Source of the DNA: Omphalotus guepiniiformis
Taxonomy: Eukaryota > Basidiomycota > Agaricomycetes > Agaricales > Omphalotaceae
Assembly (NCBI GenBank): GCA_028554645.1
Contig: JAQOOI010000079.1
Span: 2,170,001-2,234,000, forward strand
DNA: 64,000 nucleotides
Direction of reading: 5' to 3'
The notes beneath the pieces were generated by a model, which was not told the DNA's origin, did no database searches, and worked only from the letters and a program-made list of their open reading frames with translations. Position 1 is the first letter of the stretch, and each line of letters begins with the position of its first letter. A program made the position numbers and the translations under genes. This document shows, one piece after another, positions 43,617 to 55,404 of the stretch.

Positions 43617-46600
43617 GTGACGATAGGTTGCTTCCTCGGCGTTGTGTTCCGTGGTCTCCCCCTCCTTCCGCTGGCTTTGTCCGTACGAAGCGCCTTCGCC
43701 TTCTGGCCCCTCTGAGCCCGCCAAGGCATCTCCGACTCCATGGGCTGATGTCATGCTCCATACACCAGCATATACCCCTACCCTACCCCCTCCCTTCCAC
43801 AACCAAGCAGAATCACATTTGGGATATTCTTCCCGGGCCCTAGTCTCGACCTCGACCACTCCGGTTTTTCGTTCCCGAGTTTCCGAGGTTCAACTTTTAA
43901 TGAACGACTTCGGACTCGCAGGGACTTGGCTTGGTCGGACTCGGATGGCATCACGGTTCTCCCAGCATGCTTCTTATTCTTAACTATTTCAGGTTCAGGT
44001 TTCGCCGGGTCGAGTCTCCTTAGGTCTCCCTTCGGTTTCGTTTTCGTTTTCGGTTTCGTCACCTTCGTTGGGCTCCATCGGCGCGGCTACCATTGACAGT
44101 CTGTCCCTCCGAGTCCGAGTCTTTTCAGTGCTTCGCCCGGCGTGCAAAGCCTCAGGCCTCAGGCCTCCCATTCTACACACATGACACATGACACATCGCG
44201 TTCTCAATTCGACCCTATTCTTATCCATCTATCCATTTATTCTTCATGATCAATTCATTGACTCGTCGCTGTCCATATTTTCCCAGATTTTCGCTTTCTC
44301 ATTGCTTTTCGGGTTGTAACGGTTTTCGGTTTTTATATTCAGGGATTCGATTCATTCATACGTAGAAAGAAGAAGAAGTAAAGAAGAAGAAGTAAAAGTA
44401 AAAACTTGAAGCATTGTACATCACATCACCTTTACCATACATACATACGGTACATATATACATACGTACTACATATAACTCAGAAATAGATAGATAGATA
44501 GATATTATATGCTCTTATTCTACTACAGCTTTTTATGCATATGCATACTCACCTTACCATGCGACGACCACATATACATACATACCCTACCTGGTCCTAG
44601 TTACTCGTTACTCACTACATATATTGAATATATTCGCGCGCAGGCCGTCGTGAGTGTGATTTTCATTTTTTACTGTGATTGTAACTCGACTGCGATCTTC
44701 CCATCGTAAATTGGGGGTTCGAACTTCGAATTCAAAGCATATATGAGGTGAGATGAGATGAGATTAATTTGTTGTGTTGTTCTGTCGAAACGAACCATAA
44801 CGCGTTCCTTCGTACCTTACATACAGTACATACATACATACAGTACCAGTGAGCGAAGCGCCCAAGAAGCGCCAGCGCCAACAATTTCGTACAGTATGTA
44901 ACAAAGTACATAGTGTAAAGTGCACAGGGTTTAGGTCTAGGGTTTATTTGGCTCTGCTTGACGCTCACTGCCCACAACACCGCCGCTCTGTCATCGCGAT
45001 TCGCTGGCACTGGAAAACGTTTACCGGCACCGACAAGCTTTGGAGGCCTTGCTTTGGTCAAAGAATGAAGCATACGACGAAGACAAATTTCAAAAGGGCA
45101 GTACATCGTCACACGAGGCAGAGCCAGCGTCAGCGCCGTTGCGAGTCATATCCCACGTCCAAGCCATCTTCACAATCCACAATCCAAGCTTGCTCGAGTG
45201 CTCCCTTGTCAACCTGTCCAGGTCCCTTTACCTCCCTTTACCTCCCATTACTCTATTCACAACATGATATGTACATCCCCGCGATCCCGCGCGCGCGCGC
45301 GCCTTTTTTCGCGAAACACCCTGGTAGTGGAGGGTTCAACTAGTAGCGCAAATACCGCAAGACTTGGAGCTTAGAGGGGGCTAGGTAGCTAGCAACGCCG
45401 CAACAGCTTCTGAGCATTTCCGTGAGGTCGGTATTGCCAAGCCCAGGGCCCGTCCCGCAAGATTCTGATTTACTATCACTGGAGCCTGAGGATGGTGTAA
45501 CTGTTAGTTGGTGGTGGCGCTTTTGAGCGCCTCGGTGTGGTGTTGGATCATATCATATGCATTTGCATTTGATGCATTTGGGACGGATGGTGTGGACGGT
45601 TGGTACGGGTGGTGTTGGATCGTTGGGACGGGTGAGGCGCGCGTTAAAGAGACAAGCTGTGGAATGTTAATGAAGTTGGAGAGGGGGCTGTCAGATGCCA
45701 TCGTATCTCTGATTCTCTATGCCAGAGAGGGAATGTTCAGAGCGGGATTCGGGTTATCTGGATAGGTAGCGAGCGCTGGGGGGTGGAGTGTTCCTAGGTA
45801 AGCTCCCCGTTCTTCTGGGTTATATTCACCTAAACTTGATTCGTTCGATTTTGACCTAGGACCCATCGACTTTGTACTGTCCGTTTGACTCTGCAGACTA
45901 CGCTCTGCAGCGCTCTGCGCAGTGCGGATGCGGAATGTCCTGTCCGTGTCCGTGTCCGTATTCTTTGGGGAGGGCGGTCCTCCTCGTAACACGTTTATCA
46001 ACGCCGACGTCGATAGCTTTTCCGTGGCCCAGGCTTGTGGCTTGAAGGTGCCGAACCTCCGACGTGTGAACGTCATGCATAGCGGTACACCCTGCGGATG
46101 AGGCAGCGCATTCTTTCCTCCACATATCAAATTGTCTATCTGTCACTGTGAACGTTCATGGACATGAATGTCTTCGGAATACGCTTTCCTTCTGGGTCAA
46201 GGAGGCCCTCAACAGCATTCAGCATTCCGTCATCCCACACCATGATATGATATGATATCAAATTACGAGTTACGAGTTATGTAACGTTACCGTTACAGTA
46301 CTTCTTTGTCGTGGCGCCCCGGGGTTTTCTCGGGCTTGTACTATACGCTCCCGCCCAGATCAGAGGGCAAAGCTGTATAATTTACAACACGTGTTGTCGC
46401 GTATGTCCTTCCCTGGCCGTGAAGTTCGTCGCTGCCTCTAGGTACTGTGATATTTGGATTCCCCACTGTTTTCGGTTAGTCATAATGATATTGATAACGA
46501 AGTATGCATCAGGCTTCAGGATTCTGGCTACAAACATGGAGCACCTTAGACGTGTGTTGTGGGGTGCCCTGGGGTACTGGTGGGTAGGTGGAGGTAAGTG

Positions 46601-48135
46601 GCCCATCCCATGATAATGGACTCGGATAAGTTTTACTTAAAATCGACTTTGGTTAATCTCCCCATCTATCTACAGTATCTATATATGTATCTATATATAG
46701 TAGATCTGCCTTTTGATGGGGGAACTGACTTGCTTCCTTCTGGGTGTATGCGGGGTGTAATCTTATCGGCATCGGCATTCGAATTTCGCAAGGTGGCTTC
46801 CGAATTCCGACCAACTAACTGTGGCGTCTACACGTTCAAGAAGGGCCCCCGGGGTGGTGGGGTAGATCAATTCTCCACTGTCACTGGCAATTATGCGCGA
46901 TTTGGCAAGACGGTATTGGTTTTGATACATTCTCTCCGGTTACATATTGAGAACCTTCGAGCTGTAGACTCCATTGAAAATCCTTTCTTCCATCCCGCTA
47001 GTACCAAGTTTTCGTGGTCGTTTTACTTTATAGAGTCTTTGAGCTGTAGACTCGGATGTCGATGAGCGCTGGAGCGTCAAGTTTTAGCTCCCGCCTCATC
47101 GCCATGCTGGCGCTGGCGACTAGTACGCGGCTACGCTGACGCTGACAGGGTTTGTATTTTTCCTTTGTTTAAGGATCTGATTCTTGTATTTGCAGCACAG
47201 GCGCGTGGTACTGTGCGTTAACGAGGTAAGGATTCCTATGTAGAGTCTACAGAGAGGACGACGGTACAAAACACTCGGAGGAGTTCGGAACCACTCTCGA
47301 GAAGGGCAACTTCCGTTTGTCTGTCAGAACTCATTGGTGGTGTCGTGGAGACTTTTCATCAAAATTCATACTTACACGCCGTGACGGTGTTTCATTAAAG
47401 CTGTAGGCGTCGAACTTAGATCCAGGTGCGAGCGAGTCATTCTTCTTCTTCTTCTGTATGTAATGCCAGTGAGGGGGCGCAAGATGATTCCGTACTAACG
47501 TTCCTCAAGTTCCAATTCCAGATCCATCGGCCGCCCTCAACATTTCAGCTGACTTTCAAATGGTATATGTATCCTTAATATGCGCCTCAATTCCGAGGCC
47601 GGGACACAAGGGATCATAGCTGTAGAAGTCCAATTCCAAGTGAATTCCGTCGTTGTATTCATTTGTGTCCAAGTGACTCAAATTTCGTAGTTTTGTATTC
47701 CGTTTCAAAAGGCGGGGAGGGGGGATCTTAGCCTTACAGTGAGCGCTACTGAGCGCTTCCCATCCAGATTCCGAATCACATGCCGAATTGCCGAAAGCGG
47801 GGGAAACACTAATTCTGGTACCGACATTCTATTTGCGCCGGGCGGTGCCGCGGTGCTAGTGGTGCATCGCAATCGGGAAAAAATCTTGGATCCACAAGGG
47901 TGCACTGCATTTGTCAAAAACATACTAACGCGTAGACTAGGAGCCTGGAGGAGGAGTATTTAATAAAAAGCCCCCCCTTCGTAGCCTCGTTTTCGTTCAA
48001 TTCGAACTTTTCTGTTAGCGAACCCACCCCACCTTCCCCAGTCTAAGGTTCCACTGTTTCTACGTTCCACGTCTATCGAACCCCGAGCACATCACACACA
48101 CCACACACCACATACTGTTTAACGGCGACGAATAT
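43617..48135. other. Long gene-free interval with simple repeats
   Basis: 4.5 kb without a supported protein gene. A (GATA)n run lies at 44486-44504, CATA/TACA runs near 44440-44465 and 44823-44842, and a (GC)n run of about 15 bases at 45289-45303, which could adopt left-handed DNA. TTTAATAAAA at 47957-47966 may be the TATA-like element of the gene at 48136. Confidence 0.5.
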
Positions 48136-48942
48136 ATGCCAGGAAATTTGAAACACGTCCGTTTCGCGAGTACTTTGACTGCTTATTCGCCTGTAGTTCC
48201 AGTTTCTACTACGAAACTACCACCAACTCCAACTCCGATTCATGTATCGAGTTCTCATTCTCATTCGCATTCCTCAGCGTCTCGTGGATCCGGATCTACC
48301 TACCCGGGCCGTAACCCCACCCGTTCGTCATCTTACCCACAACCACAACCGACGAGAAGGCCTCCTACAACTACCACTGGCACTAGAGTCCACACTCTAA
48401 TAGCATACTCCCATCATCCGATTCTCAACTTCGATATAAGCCTTCCTCCATCGACGATCACAACATCCTATTCTTCCCTATCCAAAGGGTCTTTCTCTGA
48501 ACCAGCTGTATACCCACCCGTATCTTCTTTGATGCTACAAATCTCAATCTCACCCTCATCCTCACATTCGGACTCGGATTACCCATGGTCGATCTCCGTA
48601 CACGCGTCTTCGAATGGTCATTACGTCACAGTTGGTGATATATTCGATGCGGTGTATCATTCGCTCAGGATTAACGTCACTCCCGCTGAATGGAACAGAA
48701 CTCGAACTCAAACGCAGACGCAGACGCAGAGTCGCAGCGGTGGTGGTGGTGTGGAGAGTGTGAAGAAAGCATATGAGAGGAGGTATAGGAGGTTTAGGGA
48801 TAGGTATGCGTATGAGGAAGAGAAGAAGATGGGTGTTAAGAGGGTTGATTATTTGAGGGGGTGTACGAGGTTTATGGGGATTTCGAGGTTGAGGAATGGG
48901 GGATTGGGGGGATCGGGGTTGTGGGTTTTGAATGTTGAGTGA
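48136..48942 (+). CDS. DUF6699-type protein 6
   Basis: Single exon, 268 residues. It starts MPGNLKHVRFAS, with the RVxF-like KHVRF at 6-10 and then AYSP. A Ser/His/Pro-rich linker (SSHSHSHSS) precedes the domain: HHPILNFDISLPPSTI, PAVYPPVSSLML, YPWSISVHAS, VTVGDIFDAVYHSLRINVTP, VKKAYERRYRRF and GVKRVDYLRGCTRFMGI. It ends LWVLNVE. A Thr/Gln repeat (TQTQTQTQ) sits in the loop before the last helix. It pairs with the gene at 42699 as nearest paralogue. The function is unknown. Confidence 0.88.
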   Translation: MPGNLKHVRFASTLTAYSPVVPVSTTKLPPTPTPIHVSSSHSHSHSSASRGSGSTYPGRNPTRSSSYPQPQPTRRPPTTTTGTRVHTLIAYSHHPILNFDISLPPSTITTSYSSLSKGSFSEPAVYPPVSSLMLQISISPSSSHSDSDYPWSISVHASSNGHYVTVGDIFDAVYHSLRINVTPAEWNRTRTQTQTQTQSRSGGGGVESVKKAYERRYRRFRDRYAYEEEKKMGVKRVDYLRGCTRFMGISRLRNGGLGGSGLWVLNVE

Positions 48943-50435
48943 GGAAGACACCATCCCACCCAACCCCAGAATTTGGTTACCCCACCCTGACGGGCCGGCA
49001 CGCCCCGAGTTGGGGTATATAGCGCTCGCTCGTATGTGTTAGCGCCCAGACGCCCAACCCAACCACTCGAAGAAAGAAGGATGGACCCGGTCGTCTTTTT
49101 TCGATAATCGTGATGGACGAAATTCAAGGCTTTGATGACCACCCCACCCTCTCCCTCCTTCCACTTCTACTTCCGAGTCCTCTTTCGTGTTGTTATCGTT
49201 ATCCCTTTCTTATTGCAATCCTTCGGACCTCTCCAATACCCCCCCACACCAGCTTCACTTCGGACTTTGCTGCATTTCATCGCATCCTATTTTATCGCAT
49301 TTCATGTTGTATGATTATAATACCCCATCCATCCATCCACTGTTACCTCCAATTACCTGGCTTACGCTTTTTGTCCTTGTTCTCCTGTTCTCCTGTTCTC
49401 CCTCCGTGATCCTTGTTTTCGTTTCTTTTCGTGTTTGTTCTACGCTAATAATGTCCTTTCATGGCTTTTTATGATACATATCCCTTGTACTTGTACTTAT
49501 ACTTATACTAGCTATACAGATACGAACTTCTTTACGCGTTACGCTTTACGCCCTTTTCTTATCCTTTCCTGATCCTTATGCACCAGCTATGTATGTATGT
49601 ATGTACCCTTTATGTTTCTCTATGATTATGGTATGGAATTATATGATCACATTCGCCTTTTTAGCAGGTCTAAAGACTCGGATCGGAACGTGTATGCCCT
49701 ACAGTGTACCGTGAGTGGTGCACAAGTGGAGTTCAACATAGCCTACATAGTATAGGACTGAGAATCGCTCCGACCTCGTTGCTCGATGCTCGTTGATTTG
49801 ATTCCACACTCTTCTCAGGCTTCTCAGGCTTCTCAGGCCCAGGCCTATGTAGGCTCCGCTGCTCGCCTTGGCATCGCTTGTAAGTTTCCTTAAAGAGAGG
49901 TCAACGGGAGCACCAGTATCAGTATCATGATATGTACTCAGTGCCCTCAGCTCTTCCCGCCTACCTCGGAGAAATATCGTCTCAGAGGTCCTACCGTCTA
50001 TGCTATCCGCTACTAATCATAGGAAAGAAGGGTCACCTATCCTCAGAAATAGTACTGCATATCTCTTCGTTATGGATTGATTAATTACAAAGTGTGAAAT
50101 ACGGACTCCTGGTGTGGCGTATTGTATATGTGAGGTAAGATTATTGAATCATAATGTATGTATATGTGGGTTTTGAGCGCGGGATGTGATTAATGAGTGA
50201 TATCGATACTTGATCGTTGATACAAGTTTAATGAGCAACGCTTTTGCTGAGCGAGTCGATATGTTATTATTGATATCAGTGTCAGTGTTAGGCAGGTAGG
50301 TATACTATCTATATCACAGTATCACTGCTCCAGGTTTGACTCGGTATAAAGTACCTGAGAGAAGTTCATAGAGAAACGAAACGAAACGTGAATGTCTGTG
50401 GATTTCTTGAGCACGGGCGGGCCGCCCAGTGCGAG
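48943..50435. other. Intergenic
   Basis: 1.5 kb between the last DUF6699 gene and the oxidoreductase promoter. The plus strand is pyrimidine-rich around 49140-49480. No gene or RNA was recognised. Confidence 0.4.
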
Positions 50436-50443
50436 ATATATAA
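50436..50443 (+). promoter_or_regulatory. TATA box of the MDR oxidoreductase gene
   Basis: TATATAAG, 122 bases before the start codon at 50565, with a C-rich leader between. Confidence 0.6.
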
Positions 50444-50564
50444 GAGTTCGAGTTCGTTCTACCACGTATCAGTTTCTCTAATCCAGCAAAGACACCCCCA
50501 CCTACTATACATTCAAGTTCGACTTCCAATACTTACTAGTATCCTCCTCGAACAAAACATCGTA

Positions 50565-52006
50565 ATGGCTACAACCCAACAAGCTCTCCTCCTCCCAACA
50601 AAACAAGGCCGCCTAACCCTCGGCACCCGTCCAATTCCTCACCCAGGACCAGGAGAAGTTCTCGTAAAAGTCCAAGCAGTTTCACTTAACCATATCGATT
50701 GGAAAGTACATCAACTTGGTCTTGACGTAGTTAAGGAGTATCCGGTTGTGTTGGGGGCTGATGTTGCGGGGGATGTTGTTGGTGTTGGTGAGGGACTCGG
50801 AGTGGGGTCTTTTGAGAAGGGGGATAGGATGTAAGTACTTGAGGGTTCTGCGAATACGAATACGGGGGAGAAGGTTACTGATTTGGTGTGTTTTGGTGAT
50901 ACCCGCGGGACCGATAGATTCTTCCAAGGTGCACCTGGATTCGGAATAAACTACGGGGCGTATCAAGAGTATGTCGTCGCTTCAGCCGACATCGCTGCAA
51001 AGGTATGCTTAAGATTAACTCATCTAAACCTCAACCTCTAGAATTGAACATAACCAACCTATGACACCCTGTCCTTGTTCGCCCCTAGATCCCAAAAGAA
51101 CTTTCCTACACCCAAGCAGCCGGTGTCCCTTTAGCATTCACAACAGCAGCAGTAGGTCTCTTCGCGGAGAAACCACACGGAGCAGGATTAAATCCTACTT
51201 GGGATATAACCCTCAAGTATCCGACAAAGACGGCGCTTGTCATCGGGGGCAGTACCTGTGTTGGGCAGTATGGTAAGTCAGCGGAGCTGTTTTTAACAAA
51301 AGGACATACTGATAATTGCTTACTTACTTACACCAAACTCGACTATAGCGATTCAGCTGTTGAAATTAGCTGGATTCAAACGAATAATCGTTTACGCATC
51401 TAGTAAACACCAAGAGAACTTGACAAAGCTCGGCGCTACAGGATTCATTGACCGTGACGCAAGTTCCGGTTTCGCAGCTGCTGCCAGTGCTTTGGGACCC
51501 GACAAACTTGAATTCGATATTGTATATGACTGCGTCGGAACTAAGGAAACGTTAAAAGCTGCGTATACGTGTCTCACGGAAGACGGACAGGTTATTAGTG
51601 TTTCTCCTGTTCCGGAGGATATAGCAGGTACAGCCAAAGCCAAAGCCGAAGTTGAAGCTGAAGCTGAAGCTGAAGTAGGAGATATTGAGGGCCCAAGGAA
51701 AAGGGTATTCAATGTATGGGGAACTTCGAGACCGCCTTTTGTTAGAGAATTTGGGAAGGTGATGTATGAGAGGCTTCCGAGACTTTTAGAGAGTGGAAAG
51801 ATTTTGGTATGTTTCGAGTTTCACCGTTTCATCGGACGATATCCGATATCCTTCTGTGTTCCGGGATGGCTGACGATGTTTCTTGTGGTTTTATGTAGCC
51901 TCTCGGGATAGAGGTACTTCCTAATGGGTTGAATGGTATTTCGGATGGGCTTGAGAGATTGAAGGATGGAAAGTCGGGTGGGAAGAAGTTGGTTGCGAAG
52001 CCTTGA
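50565..52006 (+). CDS. Medium-chain dehydrogenase/reductase (zinc-type oxidoreductase / enoyl reductase-like)
   Basis: Exons 50565-50830, 50918-51002, 51089-51272, 51349-51806 and 51899-52006 encode 366 residues. The N-terminal GroES-like domain shows PGPGEVLVKVQAVSLNHIDW and YPVVLGADVAGDVVGVG. The Rossmann domain shows IPKELSYTQAAGVPLAFTTA, GGSTCVGQYAIQLLKLAGF, YASSKHQENLTKLGA, DIVYDCVG and EDGQVISV. Zinc-ligand Cys/His residues of classical alcohol dehydrogenases are not evident, so it fits the quinone-oxidoreductase or trans-enoyl-reductase branch, which uses NADPH. An Ala/Glu repeat (AEVEAEAEAEV) interrupts a surface loop and is absent from the pseudogene at 25598. The substrate is unknown. 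No secondary-metabolite core gene is nearby. Confidence 0.9.
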
Positions 52007-52756
52007 GGCCTTAGGCTAAGGGTTGAGGTTAGAGGGTTAGAGAGATTTACAGTAGTATATGACTCGGATGTGTAACGTACTGAAGAACTGAAGAATTGAA
52101 ATAGGCCGTTTGACATTGTACGACTTGAAGCTTGAACTTGAGGTTAGCGTTCATATGAATAAGAAATGCAAAAGACGTACATGAATACTCAGAATAAAGC
52201 GATTTGAAATTGGATCTATCACGACCAGAAACTTTAGCTTCACAAGCTTCCGGTCAAGCTTTGAAGGCAAAGAGTCGGTTGTGGTGGCAGGTGGGTGGGA
52301 TGTGATTGCAGTGTCCAAAGACTCGGTTGAGAAAGACATCGACACGACAACTCCAGTGTGTGAGCTAACAGAAGGGAGGGAAACTGTCCACTTAGTAGCC
52401 CTAACTCCATACGTGATCTCTGCCCGGTGAATTTCTGAATTGTGGAGATTTAGAATCTATGCTTCGAAATTGGGCATCTAGATATTTACAGTATGTGATA
52501 ATGATACAGTGTAGTAGAATGCAGAAACTTATCATCAACAATCCACACAGGCCTACGCTAATAACACGCCAAGATCGTGGCACCCAATACGACGTGCTAT
52601 GGCCCGTTTTCTCTGTATATATGGCCCAGCAGCTGGAATTCCATATCCCTGGCAGTATCTGTCAACGTCATCATTATTGAGTCCGTTAATTGCTTCGCTG
52701 TTGAACAAGGCAGGGAGACCCTGTTCAAGGAGTCAGAGCATGTTCAAAAAGCAGAT

Positions 52757-53364
52757 TTATGGACGCACAATAATAGTGGGGTCCACGCCTGGATTAACAG
52801 GTGCATCGTGATTGAAGTTTATAATATTGAATGAATACGTGTGGCCGTTGCTTTTGGTTGCGTTTGAGACCTGAGAACAAAGATAAGAGGAGAACGGGCC
52901 GAAATGAAATCAACCATACCCTGCCCAAATTGTCTGCGAGTGCCCGCATGCGGTTTTCTATACGATTGAGTCTGTCTTCCATACGATTAAGCTGAGCCTG
53001 TACGGGAGCAAACCATAGAGGAGCAACGGCTGATTGACAATTAATTCTATGAGCGGATGCATGTCGACAGGAAGAGCAAATGAAAATGACTTGCCATCTC
53101 CTGCGCGTTGCGAGAGAATGGCTTGCTCGTACTCGGCAGCGGCCACGACGTCTGCGGCTGTAGCACAACTGGAAGCACCAGATTCTGACCATAGAGCCCT
53201 TAGCTAATATCGACAATGGGCGTGTATAGTATAAACTCACCGCACGAGTTGCGAACCTGCGATGTATACTGTTGGGCAACCCTGACATCCTCAACGGTCG
53301 GAGGATTCGCTGGTGCCGCTGGCAGAGCTATACCTGCAGTGTTAGTGTGTGGGATGAGAGCCAT
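52757..53364 (-). CDS. Small coiled-coil protein of unknown function
   Basis: Exons on the minus strand 53364-53241, 53184-53095, 53029-52920 and 52870-52757 encode 145 residues. It starts MALIPHTNTAG and has an Ala/Pro-rich segment. After WFAPVQAQ comes a heptad coil (LNRMEDRLNRIENRMRALA). It ends with VSNATKSNGHTYSFNI and DPTIIVRP. Short proteins of this build are common in mushroom genomes, but I know no function. Intron 2 would be of the GC-AG type (donor GCAAGT). The gene starts 91 bases outside the left arm of the large inverted repeat, so its promoter lies in that repeat. Confidence 0.65.
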
Positions 53365-53454
53365 GTCAAAGTGTAGTGTTGTCACTGGTAGGCGAAAGAA
53401 GGAGGAGGAGAGAAGCGGGTCGACGTGAAATGTCTTATCTCAGATCTGAAGACA

Positions 53455-54975
53455 CATCACTCTCCACGGTCACGTGACTCGTGTCCCTGGGCGGGCGGCG
53501 GCGGGCGGGCCGGGCTTGCACCACCCATCACTTACTCTCCCGACGTATTCAAGAAAAGTTTCTGACGCGTTCGTGCGTGGGGAGCTTACCAAGAGCACCT
53601 CCAGAATCTCGAAAATCTCTTCCTCCTCCGTCTCCGACACCCGAAAGACTCCTGTGATAATTGAATGACAAGTCAAGCTACGCTACGTACACATCTACGA
53701 TCCCTGCGTCCAGTTTGAGTATGATGTTACGGTTCAGATTACTCGGGTTACGAATGACTCCTCTCAAATGAAACCTGTAGTTTTCTGATGCAATGAATAC
53801 TTTTCAGCACGGTTGGGTTTCGCTGCAACAATATCGTCTCGGACCTATGTTGCCCGGGTCAGTCAGCATACAAGGTCGATGATGACTGATTAATAAGGCC
53901 TTGAGGTCGTACGAGTGGGATGGGTTATGCTCGCACTTCGTTGTACTTCGTGGCGAGATGAAGCGAGGGGGAGGTGAAGCGAAGAGAGGTGAGCTATTCC
54001 AATGAGTTTGAACTTTAGGTTGGGTCGGGGGTCATGCAATGCATAAGGCGTTGGGATGTAAAAGGAATCTTTTGAACGAACAATGTCGGACGAGGAGGAG
54101 GAGGAGGAGGACTTGGAGATAGGCTGCCGAACTTGGAGAATCGAATCGAGATTGTTTGAAGGAGGAGATGAAGATGAAGATGAAGATGAACGAGGCGAGG
54201 AGGAGGAGATAATAGGGAATTTGAACTTAAAAACTTGGAAGCTTGGAGATTTGGAGATTTGGTTGTGGGTGTATCGACCGTCGAGAGATTTGACGGGATT
54301 GAAGATTGATGCTAGAAGGTTGATTGAATGAACAAGGCTTGAAGAGGTACTAGGTAACACTTACACCACCAACACCAGGAAACCCAGGAAACCAACCTCA
54401 GCTCGAGTCCCTCAAGCTTCGTACGTCTCCCCTCCGAGTCCCATACCCATACCCCAACCATCCATTTCCGTACCCACCGAACGACCCCACCCCACCCCTA
54501 CTCATCACTCAATCCTAGTCCTAGTCCTAATATTGCCTCAACGCCAACCACGATCACGACCCACCTTCCGCATTGCGCATTCCACACAATCGTCCATCGA
54601 CCATCGTCCATCGACCATCGGTTCTTCAACCTAAACGGAAACTCGAAGCAAAAAAAAAGACGTGACTTCGAAAGAAGCACTAGTAGTAAGGCTTGAGCTT
54701 GAAGGTTCGTCATAGATTCGTTGCGCTTGCGTTGTGCTAGAAACCGAAAACGAAAACGAAACGAAGGGCAAAACGAAAGGCAAGCGAGTCGGAGTCGGAA
54801 GGGTTGGGTTGTCTTTATTCATGGTGTGTATACACACTGTACACTACGTACCCTTTTTTTTGGTCTTGTGTGGGTAAATAAATCTTTTGTACGGTGGGCA
54901 AAGCAGATGGTGAGTAAGAGTAAGAGTAAGAGTAGGTAGGAGTAAGAGTGTACTAACTTTGAACGTTTGAACTCT
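53455..54975 (-). repeat. Left arm of a ~1.5 kb imperfect inverted repeat
   Basis: Its reverse complement matches 59130-60664 in collinear blocks: the CACGTGA/CCACGGTCA end, a GGAGGAAGAGAT-type block, the CCTTGAGGTCGTACGAGTGGG block, the pyrimidine-rich repeat core, the CCATCGACCATCG block, the Phe/Arg-rich TTTCGTTTTCG block and a TACTCTTACTC block. Divergence is by many small indels and substitutions. Confidence 0.85.
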
Positions 54976-55404
54976 CACCCTCACACGTTCAACGTTGTCA
55001 ACCTTAAGCTGAAGCTTTTAAAGCTCATACACTCACACCCTCCTTTTAAAATCAAATTCAAATACTTGACAAATAATATACTATATAAACAAAACAAAAC
55101 AATGCACAAAACAAAAACAATCGACGCGATTTCCAGAATTCGTTCTCCAGAATTCGTTAAGCGTTAAAGAGTTAAAGGCTACAGGGGGGTGGGGTTCCAA
55201 GTTATAGGGATATACGGTATACCAATCCGAGACTGCGAGACGAGACGAGACGAGGGAAACAGAGAAAAAGCAGGAAAGGAAACAGAGAAAGAGAAGAGAG
55301 AGAGAAGGGAGAGAGGGGGAGAGGGGGCGTTATTGATACATCTGCCGAGACCGAGAAACAAAACAAAACAAAACCAATCCAGAAAAGAAACCTCAACCGA
55401 AACC

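Noticed and set aside
45504..46146. Minus-strand frames of 65-137 codons
   Set aside because: No recognisable motif and no splice pattern that joins them; composition alone can explain them.
46598..47065. 155-codon plus-strand frame
   Set aside because: No motif, signal or splice evidence; it lies in a long gene-free interval.
47739..47963. 74-codon frame with FAPGGAAVLVV
   Set aside because: Too short, no start context or neighbouring exons, and just upstream of a DUF6699 promoter.
54083..54331. Acidic open frame (poly-Glu/Asp) in the left inverted-repeat arm
   Set aside because: Its matching strand in the right arm is not conserved as protein, and the run reflects GAGGAG/GATGAA repeats.
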